Shown here: positions 32,000 through 40,893 of the stretch, piece after piece
Layout: every line of letters begins with the position of its first letter
Position numbering within the stretch: position 1 is the stretch's first letter
The notes under the pieces: model-generated
What the model saw: only the letters and a program-made list of their open reading frames with translations
Database searches by the model: none
Told to the model about the DNA's origin: nothing
Assembly (NCBI GenBank): GCA_017548765.1
Contig: JAFYZH010000082.1
Location: forward strand, 1-45,701
DNA length: 45,701 nt
Direction: 5' to 3'
Source of the DNA: Lachnospiraceae bacterium
GTDB taxonomy: Bacteria; Bacillota; Clostridia; Lachnospirales; Lachnospiraceae
Position numbers and translations under genes: made by a program

Positions 32000-32028
32000 T
32001 ATATAGTTGATTTGACGGGAAATGTCAA
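32000..32028 (-). promoter_or_regulatory. Promoter of the amino-acid importer operon
   Basis: Minus strand: consensus -35 TTGACA (32028-32023), 17-nt spacer, -10 TATATA (32005-32000). The -35 box is part of a dyad TTGAC-N7-GTCAA (32012-32028), a possible operator. Confidence 0.75.
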
Positions 32029-32043
32029 TACCGAGAATCAAAC

Positions 32044-32072
32044 GGGGAACAGTCGCAGCGCGTCCGTTCCCC
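32044..32072 (-). terminator. Putative terminator of the adaptor/FtsX operon
   Basis: On the minus strand GGGGAAC and GTTCCCC (7 bp, 15-nt loop with internal GCGC) are followed by GTTTGATTCT. It lies 24 nt after the last gene of the operon. The U-tract is short. Confidence 0.6.
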
Positions 32073-32096
32073 ATTCGTGCCATATAAGCTTATCTT

Positions 32097-32972
32097 TTAT
32101 TTTTTCTTCGGATTCTCGATCACGATCTGTCCGTCCCGCAACTGGATGCGTACCTTGTTATCTGTCAGGTTCATCTCATCCAGCAGCTCTCTCGGGATCT
32201 GCACACGGCCGGCACGGTCCAGGACAGAGAATTCCTCCTGCTCCCAGTCGGCGATCGCTGCATTCTCCTCGGCGTTGACGTCTCGGATGATACGCTCACT
32301 GCTCGTCTTACCGTCGCGGATCGAAACGACACGGTGTACGGATTTGGACAATGTTACGTCGTGCGTTACGATAACGATGGTCAGTCCCATCTCGCGATTG
32401 AGTTTCTTAAACATCTCCAGGATGTAGTCTGCCGTCGCACGGTCGACCGAACCGGTCGGCTCATCGGCGAGAAGCAGTTTCGGCTGGTTCGCCAGTGCGA
32501 TCGCGATCGCGACACGCTGCTGCTCACCACCGGACAGCTGCGTCAGGCGGCTGTTCTTGCGATGGCTCATGCCGACCATCTCCAACAGTTCCAACGCACG
32601 CTCACGCTTTTTACTCGTGCCGGAGAACGTCATGGGCATCATAACATTTTCCACGGCCGAAAGATACGGCAGGAGGTTTCTGGCGTTGTTCTGCCAAACG
32701 AAACCAACCGTGTTCTTCTTATAATCCACGAGTTGGCGGTCCGTCATCGTAAACAGGTTCTTACCGTCTACGAACAGCTTTCCTGCGCTCGGACGGTCCA
32801 GGCCGCCGATCATGTTGAGGAATGTGGACTTACCGCTACCACTGTTACCGATGATGGCCATCAGTTCGCCCGCCTCTACCGTGAGCTCCAGGCCCTGCAG
32901 CGCCAAAACTTCGATGTCCTGTGTCTTATAGATCTTAACGAGGTTATCCGCGATGATCATAGGCTCAGCCAT
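32097..32972 (-). CDS. MacB/LolD-type ABC ATPase fused to an AbrB-like domain
   Basis: 291 aa. Residues 1-225 are a LolD/MacB-family ATPase: Walker A GNSGSGKST, Q-loop [34 protein letters not shown]. Residues about 247-291 add FSVLDRAGRVQIPRELLDEM followed by a short DGQIVIENP strand, which is the swapped-hairpin AbrB/SpoVT/MazE pattern, normally a DNA-binding dimer element. The pairing is unusual; the domain may dimerise, bind DNA, or simply stabilise the ATPase pair. The start is the ATG at 32972, 8 nt from GGGGAGG; it overlaps the preceding ATPase gene by 8 nt. It is last in the murI-adaptor-permease operon. Confidence 0.88.
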   Translation of the reverse strand: MAEPMIIADNLVKIYKTQDIEVLALQGLELTVEAGELMAIIGNSGSGKSTFLNMIGGLDRPSAGKLFVDGKNLFTMTDRQLVDYKKNTVGFVWQNNARNLLPYLSAVENVMMPMTFSGTSKKRERALELLEMVGMSHRKNSRLTQLSGGEQQRVAIAIALANQPKLLLADEPTGSVDRATADYILEMFKKLNREMGLTIVIVTHDVTLSKSVHRVVSIRDGKTSSERIIRDVNAEENAAIADWEQEEFSVLDRAGRVQIPRELLDEMNLTDNKVRIQLRDGQIVIENPKKK

Positions 32973-33654
32973 TTCCAACCACCTCCCCGTCTTCCATTAC
33001 ATAGGTTTTATCTGCCGCGTCCATCAAGCTGATATCATGGGTCGTCATAACGATCGTGATATCCTCCTCTTCCACGAGATCCCGGAAGATCTTCATGACG
33101 TGACGCGCAGTACCGCTGTCGAGCTCTGCCGTCGGCTCATCCGCAAAGATCAGCTTCGGACGATGTGCGACCGCGCGCGCGATCGCAACACGCTGCTGCT
33201 CACCACCGGACAGCTCCTGCGGCATGTGGTGCATACGCGCACCCAGACCGACCAGACGCAGCGCCTTCTCAACGCGCTCCTTACGGTCGCCTTCATAACC
33301 CGCCAGACGCAGGGAGAACTCAACGTTCTCGTAGGCTGTCATGATCGGGATCAGGGAGACCGACTGGAAAATGATGCCGATATCCTTACGGCGCAGTGCC
33401 TCACGCGCGCCCTCGCTCATCTTCGTGATGTCCTGATCCTTGAAGAAGACATTGCCCTCCGTCGGATAGTCGAGCGCGCTCAAAATATTGATCAGCGTTG
33501 TCTTACCCGAACCGGAACGGCCGCGCAGCAACGTGATGCTTTTCTTCGGGATCTCCACGGAGATCCCCTTAAGTACCTGGATCTTACCACCGCCTGCCAG
33601 AGGGAAGGAACGGGTGATATCGTTAGCACGCATGATCAATTCTCTATATGCCAT
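32965..33654 (-). CDS. MacB/LolD-type ABC ATPase
   Basis: 229 aa, a complete ABC domain: Walker [11 protein letters not shown]-loop IFQSVSLIP, signature [15 protein letters not shown], Walker [13 protein letters not shown], switch TTHD. ATPases of this group drive FtsX-like permeases that do mechanical work on membrane or envelope substrates rather than simple transport. AAGGAGG precedes the ATG at 33654; the permease gene ends 11 nt upstream and the second ATPase overlaps by 8 nt. The two different ATPases may form a heterodimer on the single two-module permease. Confidence 0.92.
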   Translation of the reverse strand: MAYRELIMRANDITRSFPLAGGGKIQVLKGISVEIPKKSITLLRGRSGSGKTTLINILSALDYPTEGNVFFKDQDITKMSEGAREALRRKDIGIIFQSVSLIPIMTAYENVEFSLRLAGYEGDRKERVEKALRLVGLGARMHHMPQELSGGEQQRVAIARAVAHRPKLIFADEPTAELDSGTARHVMKIFRDLVEEEDITIVMTTHDISLMDAADKTYVMEDGEVVGNG

Positions 33655-33665
33655 ACTCTACCTCC

Positions 33666-36422
33666 TTAATCCTCACCCAGCTTCAGAGCGTTGGTGATCT
33701 TCATAGACAGTACGATCCTCGACAAGATGATCATACATACGATAAATACGATACCGATGATGGTGAACAGACGCACCATATCGGAGGATTGCGTGATCAG
33801 TTCCAGCGGCAAGGACTGGTGGTCCGCCGAGTACGCGATCTGGATCAGCGGAACGAAGTTCCTCGAGGCGATCACGCCGATCAGCGCTCCCAGGCCGATC
33901 GAGAGCAAACTGCTGAAGATCTGCTCATTGACCAGCATATGCAGGATGGCGCCCTTACTCATACCCATTGCGCGGAATACGCCGAACAGCAGTTCGCGGG
34001 AACGGATGGACAGGATCCAATAGATCAGGAAACCGGCGCCGCACAGTACCAGGATGACGATGAAACTCATGGTCAGAATACCATTGGTACCCTGAAACAG
34101 GGTCTGGTTACGGATCTTACGGGTGCTTTCGAAACGGTCCTCAAACTTCTCCACGTCGATGTTGTTCTGTTCGATAAAGTCGTAGACGCCGTCTGCGCCG
34201 TCCGTCATCTTAAACCATACCTCATACGGACGTACATCCCAGGTAAACTGCGCCGTCGAAAGGTTTCCTACGATCAGGAACTTATTGACCGGCTGGAGCG
34301 TATCGTCAGCCTGTTTTTCCATTACAGTGGCACTGTACGTCGGCCAATAGTCGAAGAAACCGTAGATCGTAGCCGTGAAGTTTGTTGTGCCTTGGCTTAA
34401 GATGATCTTATCTCCGATCTCATAGCCGTAGGCCGACCGGAAATTCTCCGAAAGCAGGATCGCATTTGCATCAGCGGCCAATGCATTCAAATAGTTGTAG
34501 AAATGCGTCGGAAGCAGGCCGTCCTTCATGTTGACGGTCTCACCGAATTTCTTGGGTTCGATGGCCATAAAATCGGCATTGTAAATCTTATTCACAGTGA
34601 CCATATCGCGCTGAACGATCGTCATGGACTCCACGCCCTCGATCAGGTCGAACCTGGCCACGTTCGGTTCTTTAGCCACCCCGTCTACTTTTTTCCAACG
34701 CTCCTTCATAACAACATCCGGACCGATCTGGTATACGGTGTTATTTTCCGCATTCGAAAGGATGGTACGTGCTACCGTCGCGTTGAAGATACCCAGGGAT
34801 ACCGTCAGGATGAGGAAGCACATGATGAAGTACTGTTTGGAACTGGTACGGATGGTCTGGAGCAGGGAAGCATAGGTCTGCGGCGACCATACCTTCTTAC
34901 CGACCTTAAACAGCAGCTTTACGATGAGCGGCTGGATACGAAGTGCTACAAGTCCGGCACCCAGGATAAAGATGGATGAACTGAAGTACAGCATCGGGTC
35001 GAGCGAGCCACCGTTCAACACCTTAGTAACCAGAGAATCCTTCTGGTTGGTGAAGTTGTACAAACCGTAGATACCCACGCCCAAAAGCAGGAAGTCGAGA
35101 TAGAATCTCTGCCAGAACTGCTTCTTCACACGGGCACGGTTCCGCTTTAAGGATACGATGGATACGCGGCTGTAAGAGATGACCGGAAGTACTGTGACCA
35201 GCACGGAAAGCAGGCTGGCAACGCCCACATAGAGGAAGACTTCTTTCGTAAACTCAACGCCCAGCGAGCGGCGGGAAACGAACTCCAGGAAGGCAACGGA
35301 CGAACCGAGTGCCTGACACATATAGCGTCCCAGGAAGAGGCCGATCACCGCTGAGATCAGCGCGATAAACAGCGACTGCATCAGGTACAGCATAAAGATC
35401 TGGAAGCTGCCTGCGCCACGGCTCTTAAACATGGAGATCTCATTCTGCTCCAAAGAAAGCATCTGCGAAGAGATCATGAACAGGAACGCACACAAAAGGA
35501 TGAGTACGGGAACCTGAAGGATCATCAGGGTTGCGGATACCTTATTTACTTTTGTGACCAGATTGGAGAGCAACTCCATGTAAGGAGGCTCGTCTACGGT
35601 AACGCCCTTCTCTGCGAATTTCTCGATCAGGGCCTTCGTTTTCGAACGCAACTCATCTGCATTGTCCGTAGTGATATAATCCGTGTCCAGCATCAGATAC
35701 CAGTTGCAACGCAAAACAGCCTTATAGTTCCAATCGCTTCCATAGAGGGCATCGAATGTGTCCGGGGTGATGAAGAAGTTATCCTTCATGGTATTGGGGG
35801 ATTTTACCCAATACGCGTCTGCTTCTTCGTTATTACGGAATACGCCGACGACCTTAACTAAGAGGTTCTCGCCTTCTCCGTCCTTGATATAACGGAACTC
35901 AAGAACATCGTCCAGTACCAGGTCGTTGTCGATGAACGTACTTTCGCTGACTAACGTCTCGATCATGTGATCGTGAATACCAGGCTCGTACATACGTCCG
36001 TAGATGATCTCGATATGATCAGTGAACTCCGTCATATCCGACAGGCAGAAGTTAACGGAAGCGGGGGATGTACTGCGAGGATGCACCCACACGGCCGTCT
36101 GCGCCATCTGATAACGGAAGAAAATGTTATGTTCGTAGGGGATACCTAATTCGTCCGAAAGAGCTGCGACATCTTCGCGGATCTTTTCGATATTCTCCTG
36201 TTCACTCAGTGTCTTTCTGGACATGGAAAATGTCATCAACGCCGGATGACGGTTTTCCTCTTGGGTAAATTGTGTAAAGTCATCCGCAAACATACGTTTG
36301 ATGGCTGCCGCCTTATACATGGGATGACTGGCTGCTATAGCTACCAGCAGGATGTTTCCGATGAACAAACTGAAGATCAGCCATTTTTTATGCAGCATTT
36401 TCTGAAATAAAAAACGTATCAT
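33666..36422 (-). CDS. Large two-module FtsX-like ABC permease
   Basis: 918 aa with about ten membrane helices: one near the N-terminus (about 14-33), an extracytoplasmic domain (35-290), a three- or four-helix FtsX core (about 300-440), a pair of helices around 465-510 and one at about 535-555, a second extracytoplasmic domain (about 565-780), and a final FtsX core (about 790-915) with the LFGVFRAMGMSKGAI segment. The duplication of MacB-type extracytoplasmic and FtsX parts in one chain means one polypeptide may replace the usual permease dimer. It lies between three adaptor lipoproteins and two ATPases. The substrate is unknown; envelope lipids, lipoproteins or peptide antibiotics are known for the family. 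Confidence 0.9.
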   Translation of the reverse strand: MIRFLFQKMLHKKWLIFSLFIGNILLVAIAASHPMYKAAAIKRMFADDFTQFTQEENRHPALMTFSMSRKTLSEQENIEKIREDVAALSDELGIPYEHNIFFRYQMAQTAVWVHPRSTSPASVNFCLSDMTEFTDHIEIIYGRMYEPGIHDHMIETLVSESTFIDNDLVLDDVLEFRYIKDGEGENLLVKVVGVFRNNEEADAYWVKSPNTMKDNFFITPDTFDALYGSDWNYKAVLRCNWYLMLDTDYITTDNADELRSKTKALIEKFAEKGVTVDEPPYMELLSNLVTKVNKVSATLMILQVPVLILLCAFLFMISSQMLSLEQNEISMFKSRGAGSFQIFMLYLMQSLFIALISAVIGLFLGRYMCQALGSSVAFLEFVSRRSLGVEFTKEVFLYVGVASLLSVLVTVLPVISYSRVSIVSLKRNRARVKKQFWQRFYLDFLLLGVGIYGLYNFTNQKDSLVTKVLNGGSLDPMLYFSSSIFILGAGLVALRIQPLIVKLLFKVGKKVWSPQTYASLLQTIRTSSKQYFIMCFLILTVSLGIFNATVARTILSNAENNTVYQIGPDVVMKERWKKVDGVAKEPNVARFDLIEGVESMTIVQRDMVTVNKIYNADFMAIEPKKFGETVNMKDGLLPTHFYNYLNALAADANAILLSENFRSAYGYEIGDKIILSQGTTNFTATIYGFFDYWPTYSATVMEKQADDTLQPVNKFLIVGNLSTAQFTWDVRPYEVWFKMTDGADGVYDFIEQNNIDVEKFEDRFESTRKIRNQTLFQGTNGILTMSFIVILVLCGAGFLIYWILSIRSRELLFGVFRAMGMSKGAILHMLVNEQIFSSLLSIGLGALIGVIASRNFVPLIQIAYSADHQSLPLELITQSSDMVRLFTIIGIVFIVCMIILSRIVLSMKITNALKLGED

Positions 36423-36430
36423 GGCTCCTC

Positions 36431-37543
36431 CTATCGTTTGATCACCTTAAGACCAGCCAGCGAGGTATCCAGAACTATATAATCCGTGCTGGCTTCGGTA
36501 AGGATATCTATGTTTCTTCTGCTGATGCCTTCGTCGGTAAGGATCTCGATGTAGTACGCCCCGTTGAACCTTCTGACCAGATTCTGCGGAATGCGGACTA
36601 CATTTTTCAGGCAAACGGTCTCGACGAGAATATGGACCGATTCAGGCGTGATCGCCATGTCCTCCGGGAAATCGAACCAAATGTATGCGGATTCAGTGGA
36701 CAGGTTAAGCGGCAGAACGCTGTCGACGGAAAGGACTTTTCCGACGATCTCGTGTTTTTCGCCGTTAGGCTCACTATAATCACCTAACACCGTCTGACCT
36801 ACCATGAAATCACCATACTGATCTGCCACCGCATAGATGTTGGTATGCGGATTTCGGATCCGGGCGATCTCCATCCCGTCATTGAGCCAGTAAATACGGT
36901 AATCGAACGAAACGATTCCCGCTTCCGGAGCTTCGATCGTCAGCATCTTACCGTTATTGTCGAATGCCGCCACTTCTTTAGCGAGCTCGTCGATCTCTTC
37001 CTGCGTAGCCTCGACCTGACGGTTATAATTCTTCACCTGCTTCTCGTAATCCTTTATCGCTTCGGCGAGCGCTTCGCTTCCTTCAGGCAGCTGTGCAGCA
37101 GCCTTCAGTACTTCCGCCAGACGCTCTTCTTCTTTTTGCTTATATTCCTCAAAGCGTTCGGTCTTACGGGTCAATTCGATCCGCTTCGTCGCCATGTAGA
37201 CTTCGTCGAATTCCAGGCGATACTGATATAATTTCGCACCCTTTTTAACGAGTATATTGTTATTCGACACAAAGTTCAACGGGACAGCAGTTCCGTAAGG
37301 AATATCCGCCACGACCGGTGTCTCTTCGTATTTCGCGCTCGCGATGGCACCAAAGCGCTCCGAATATGTCGTTACCTCGAGTTCGATCGTTTCATAGGAA
37401 GTCTTTCCGATCTTCTCCGGTTCGATCTCCTTAAGATAGTTGCTGACGTCGACCTTTCCCGCCGTCTTTTTGCATCCGGTCATGCCGACCGACATGCATA
37501 ATGCTAACCCGAGCAGGGCGCATCTTCTCTTAATGTTGTGCAT
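36431..37543 (-). CDS. Adaptor lipoprotein 3 (HlyD/MacA-like)
   Basis: 370 aa with lipoprotein signal (lipobox GMTGC, Cys about 24). A central helical hairpin (about 125-200, rich in K/E/Q) and flanking beta regions (ADIPYGTAVPLNF; IEAPEAGIVSFDYRI; WFDFPEDMAI) resemble periplasmic adaptor proteins of the MacA/HlyD type. The N-terminal lipoyl half-motif is degenerate compared with its two upstream neighbours. The ATG at 37543 is chosen because GGGGG lies 9 nt upstream; the ATG three codons earlier abuts that site. The gene overlaps the preceding adaptor gene by 14 nt. Confidence 0.85.
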   Translation of the reverse strand: MHNIKRRCALLGLALCMSVGMTGCKKTAGKVDVSNYLKEIEPEKIGKTSYETIELEVTTYSERFGAIASAKYEETPVVADIPYGTAVPLNFVSNNNILVKKGAKLYQYRLEFDEVYMATKRIELTRKTERFEEYKQKEEERLAEVLKAAAQLPEGSEALAEAIKDYEKQVKNYNRQVEATQEEIDELAKEVAAFDNNGKMLTIEAPEAGIVSFDYRIYWLNDGMEIARIRNPHTNIYAVADQYGDFMVGQTVLGDYSEPNGEKHEIVGKVLSVDSVLPLNLSTESAYIWFDFPEDMAITPESVHILVETVCLKNVVRIPQNLVRRFNGAYYIEILTDEGISRRNIDILTEASTDYIVLDTSLAGLKVIKR

Positions 37544-38678
37544 AGATGACATCCCCCTCTTCTACTCCGCTTAAGATCTCAACGCGGCAATTATCTTTTA
37601 ATCCCAATATGACTTCGACTTGCTTACGTGAGCCGTCCTCATATTTGTAAACATGATAAGCTCGATCATAGGTAACAACGTCGATCGGAAGACTCAGAAC
37701 GTCCTCTTTCAACTGAGTCACAAAAAAGACCACTGCATAATCTCCGAATTTGATCTTCTGTCCTTCCTTCGGGACCAGACGATACTGGACTCTCTTCGAT
37801 GCCGTGGAACCCGGTGTCGATTTGACGGACAGTTCCTTTAATCTCTCGTCGGACAGTTCGATGTATTCCAACTCCACGCGCTCACCATTGATCAGAGCGT
37901 AATGTTCGGGCATGCTTTCGAAACGGGCCTCCGTGTAATAGTTCGCTGCAACGTACATCTTCGATTCGTCGTAGATCATGAAGGCAACGTCATCCTCATG
38001 GAAACGACGGCCGATCAGGTTCAACGGCTGGTTGAGTACGATACCTTCGACCGGTGAGTAGAGCTTACTCAAATTCTTCATTTCTTCCAGTTCCGCAAGC
38101 TTCTCACGGATCTGGGTCTCCTGCTTCTGCTGCTGCTCGAGGCGGGCCGCCTTATCCACTTCGAAACGTTCCTGCTCGATCTGCTTTAACTCGAGTTCTG
38201 TGCGTTTGTAATTTCTGGCATCGCCTCCGGTAGAGCGGACCTCACGTTTCAGGCGGGCGATATCGCTCTCGATCTGCGCTCCCCGCTTCTCCGTCTGCTC
38301 ATTTTCCTCGGCAAATCCCTCTAGGAGCTCTTCCAACTGGCTTTCCAGTTGAGGAATAGCCTCCTCATATTCCGCCGTCGAAAGTTCCGCGAGAAGCGTT
38401 CCTTTTTCGACGCGCTGGCCCTGCTCAACATAGACTTTTCCGACGGTACCATCCATGGAGAAGTGGACTTCTTCCGCCATAGGTTCCACGCGGGTCATCT
38501 CGCTCTTATAAACACGGATATCCGTGCGCTCGACCTTTACCGTAGAAACTTCTTCGTTCTGCGGCTCGATCAGCGTCGGTATCTCTTCGGTTGCTTTTTG
38601 TGTCGAACACCCCGTATATGATGCTGCCATCATGATGGATAGAAGCAAGGCACAAGATCTTTTTATTTTCTTTCTCAT
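37530..38678 (-). CDS. Adaptor lipoprotein 2 (HlyD/MacA-like)
   Basis: 382 aa, lipobox SYTGC (Cys24). It has the adaptor layout: lipoyl half (MDGTVGKVYVEQGQRVEKGTL, about 75-95), a coiled-coil hairpin (about 103-205, ending KQETQIREKLAELEEMKNL), the second lipoyl half (LYSPVEGIVLNQPL), a beta-barrel (about 235-320) and a C-terminal membrane-proximal domain (VLSLPIDVVTYDRAYHVYKY; LSGVEEGDVIYAQH). In Gram-negative tripartite pumps such proteins bridge permease and outer channel; in a Gram-positive they would present or accept substrate at the wall side. It starts 10 nt after adaptor 1. Confidence 0.9.
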   Translation of the reverse strand: MRKKIKRSCALLLSIMMAASYTGCSTQKATEEIPTLIEPQNEEVSTVKVERTDIRVYKSEMTRVEPMAEEVHFSMDGTVGKVYVEQGQRVEKGTLLAELSTAEYEEAIPQLESQLEELLEGFAEENEQTEKRGAQIESDIARLKREVRSTGGDARNYKRTELELKQIEQERFEVDKAARLEQQQKQETQIREKLAELEEMKNLSKLYSPVEGIVLNQPLNLIGRRFHEDDVAFMIYDESKMYVAANYYTEARFESMPEHYALINGERVELEYIELSDERLKELSVKSTPGSTASKRVQYRLVPKEGQKIKFGDYAVVFFVTQLKEDVLSLPIDVVTYDRAYHVYKYEDGSRKQVEVILGLKDNCRVEILSGVEEGDVIYAQH

Positions 38679-38688
38679 CTCGTTCCTC

Positions 38689-39777
38689 CTATCTTCCGAT
38701 CACGACGTCGCCCTGTTCCAGGCCGCTGACGACCTCGATGCGCGTCTTCGCCGTTGTGTCCGCAGGGCCGCCTTCCAGACCGATCACGATTTCCTTCATC
38801 GTTCGGAAACCATTGTCATCCAGAACATAAACATAGGTCGCGTCATCCGTATAACGGATGCTCGATTTCGACAGGGTGAGGACATTTTCCCGCTTATCCA
38901 ATACGAGGAAAAAACGGGTAGTGGATTTTAAGGAAATGATCTGATCTGCATTCGGTTTAAACAGGACTCTATTTCCTTCGATCGAATAAACCACCGTATC
39001 ATAGTAGATCGAGGAACTGGACTCCAAAGCCACTTCCTGTCCAACCGTGAAATAGTTTGCATATTCGGTCTCGACCTCAAACATGCAGACCGAAGTATCC
39101 ACCACCTGTACGAAGGTCGTGGTATTCTCAACATATTTTCCGATCGTATCCGAACGTACCGTCGAGATGATGCCGTCGATCGTCGAATGGATCGTTCCCC
39201 TCTCGATCTGATCCTGATACTTCTTCTCAGCGATCTCCAATATCGCGATCTGGTCCTGGATATCCTGCATCGGATCTTTATATCGCTCTTCTACACCCTG
39301 AACCGCCTTTTCATAATCCGCTTTCGTGATCTGCTTATACTTTCTGCGGATCTCGCATTCCCGAAGATTCCAATCCTTCTGGCGGATCATGTTCTCCAGG
39401 TTCGCGCGCGCCGTGCTCAGGTCTTCTTCGGTCGCCTCAAGCTGCTTGCGAACGTCTTGAACATAACTCAACTCCGCTAACAGATCGCCGGCCTTCACGT
39501 GGTCTCCTACACTCACGAAAATATCGCCGACCACGCCTTGGTCGGGAAATACCAGCGATGCACCGCCCAGTTCAGTGAAACTGGGATACAAAAGCACCTG
39601 GTTGTAGATACTCTCTCTCCGGACAATGTCCGGTTTGTACTCGAACGGTTCTTGTGTTGCTACCACGGGAGACTTTCGTTCTTCGATCTCCTTCGGAAGC
39701 AACGAGCAGCCGGCCAGTACCGAAAGGCTCAGCCCACACGCGATCAGTGAGCACGCCTTTGCTCGTCTTTTTTTCAT
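38689..39777 (-). CDS. Adaptor lipoprotein 1 (HlyD/MacA-like)
   Basis: 362 aa, lipobox VLAGC (Cys24). Lipoyl half (FPDQGVVGDIFVSVGDHVKAG, about 77-97 region), helical hairpin (about 106-190) with KQLEATEEDLSTARANLENM, second lipoyl half (IHSTIDGIISTVRSD), barrel, and a C-terminal domain (VLTLSKSSIRYTDDATYVYV; VVSGLEQGDVVIGR). It is the first of three adaptors in tandem, 42 nt after murI, with no separate promoter visible in that gap. The three share architecture but are well diverged, so they probably have distinct roles rather than being recent copies. Confidence 0.9.
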   Translation of the reverse strand: MKKRRAKACSLIACGLSLSVLAGCSLLPKEIEERKSPVVATQEPFEYKPDIVRRESIYNQVLLYPSFTELGGASLVFPDQGVVGDIFVSVGDHVKAGDLLAELSYVQDVRKQLEATEEDLSTARANLENMIRQKDWNLRECEIRRKYKQITKADYEKAVQGVEERYKDPMQDIQDQIAILEIAEKKYQDQIERGTIHSTIDGIISTVRSDTIGKYVENTTTFVQVVDTSVCMFEVETEYANYFTVGQEVALESSSSIYYDTVVYSIEGNRVLFKPNADQIISLKSTTRFFLVLDKRENVLTLSKSSIRYTDDATYVYVLDDNGFRTMKEIVIGLEGGPADTTAKTRIEVVSGLEQGDVVIGR

Positions 39778-39819
39778 AATGATCTCCTACTCTTTCACCT
39801 GTCTCTACGCAGGCTCAGT

Positions 39820-40671
39820 TTATTCATTTAAAAGAAGCTTCATGGACAGATCGTATAACCCCTGTGCAGGTACGTCTGATACAAACGTACCATCCAGATA
39901 GATCGCCTTAAATTCTTCTTTTTCTTTCGTGTTTATCATGCAGATGTGGCTCGCGCCCACGGTACGCAGCAGGCCCGCATGTTCCAGGCAACGGCGGGTC
40001 TGCCGTGCCGTTCCCGCTCCTCCGTCATAGACCGGCACATCCTCAGGGAGCACACGCTCCAGTGCGCGGCGCAAAAACGGAAAATGCGTACAACCCAAAA
40101 CGACCGCGCCAATACGCCCGGTCTGATCCAGATAAGGTGCCAGTTTTTCCTGAAGATATTCGAGAAGTTCCGGACTGTCTAAGTCTCCCCTCTCAACGAA
40201 TTCCACCAGCTCGATGCTGGGGAGGGAAACGATGTGCCCGGAGTCCGCAAAACGCTCGCTTAAGGTTTTGAATTTCTCCTCTCGCAAGGTAAACGGAGTA
40301 GCCAGGACCAGGATGTCCCGGTCCGGATGTTCGGTAATAGCGGGCTTGATGGCGGGCTCGATGCCGACGACCACCAGCTCAGGATATCGTTCACGGATCT
40401 GTGCGATCGCGGCGCTGGTCGCCGTGTTGCAGGCTACGACCAATGCTTTGATCCCACGTTCCAGCAGGTATTCAGTTATGGCAAAGGACCTTTCGCGAAC
40501 CTCTTCGAGGCTCTTAGTCCCATAAGGTGCATGCAAGGAGTCGCCGTAGTAAATGTAATGTTCGTTCGGCATAAGATGCAACAATTCGCGCAATACGCTT
40601 AGGCCGCCCAAACCGGAATCAAATACTCCGATCGGGTCATGAACGAACTCCCCGCCAACTGGATCGATCAT
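39820..40671 (-). CDS. murI: Glutamate racemase
   Basis: 283 aa. It converts L- to D-glutamate for peptidoglycan using two cysteines as acid/base, both visible in VACNTATS and VLGCTHFPF; IGVFDSGLGGLSV and YYGDSLHAPYGTKS are further family marks. The first eight or so residues (MIDPVGGEF) extend before the usual start, but AGAGGT upstream of the ATG at 40671 supports it. It has its own promoter and is followed by the adaptor genes at 42 nt, so cell-wall precursor supply and the envelope machine may be expressed together. Confidence 0.95.
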   Translation of the reverse strand: MIDPVGGEFVHDPIGVFDSGLGGLSVLRELLHLMPNEHYIYYGDSLHAPYGTKSLEEVRERSFAITEYLLERGIKALVVACNTATSAAIAQIRERYPELVVVGIEPAIKPAITEHPDRDILVLATPFTLREEKFKTLSERFADSGHIVSLPSIELVEFVERGDLDSPELLEYLQEKLAPYLDQTGRIGAVVLGCTHFPFLRRALERVLPEDVPVYDGGAGTARQTRRCLEHAGLLRTVGASHICMINTKEKEEFKAIYLDGTFVSDVPAQGLYDLSMKLLLNE

Positions 40672-40717
40672 AATCTACCTCTGTTCCCGCCGTTTTCCGG
40701 CGAGTATTCCGTCCTTT

Positions 40718-40746
40718 ATTTTATCATGTTATATTGCCTTTTGCAA
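40718..40746 (-). promoter_or_regulatory. Promoter of murI and probably the adaptor/FtsX operon
   Basis: Minus strand: -35 TTGCAA (40746-40741), 17-nt spacer, -10 TAAAAT (40723-40718). Confidence 0.7.
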
Positions 40747-40812
40747 TGTATTATCGTGTTGAAAAATCCTAAAAAACTACACTGTTTTATACGTTTTACA
40801 ATGTGTGCAGTC

Positions 40813-40841
40813 TTGACTTTCTCTGCTTTCTGTGCTAAACA
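40813..40841 (+). promoter_or_regulatory. Promoter of the Cof-type HAD gene
   Basis: Plus strand: -35 TTGACT (40813-40818), 17-nt spacer, -10 TAAACA (40836-40841). The -10 box is imperfect. Confidence 0.5.
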
Positions 40842-40893
40842 TAGGGATGTGCGTCATTTCCCGACGCCTCATCCTCTACCGGAAAGGATCATC

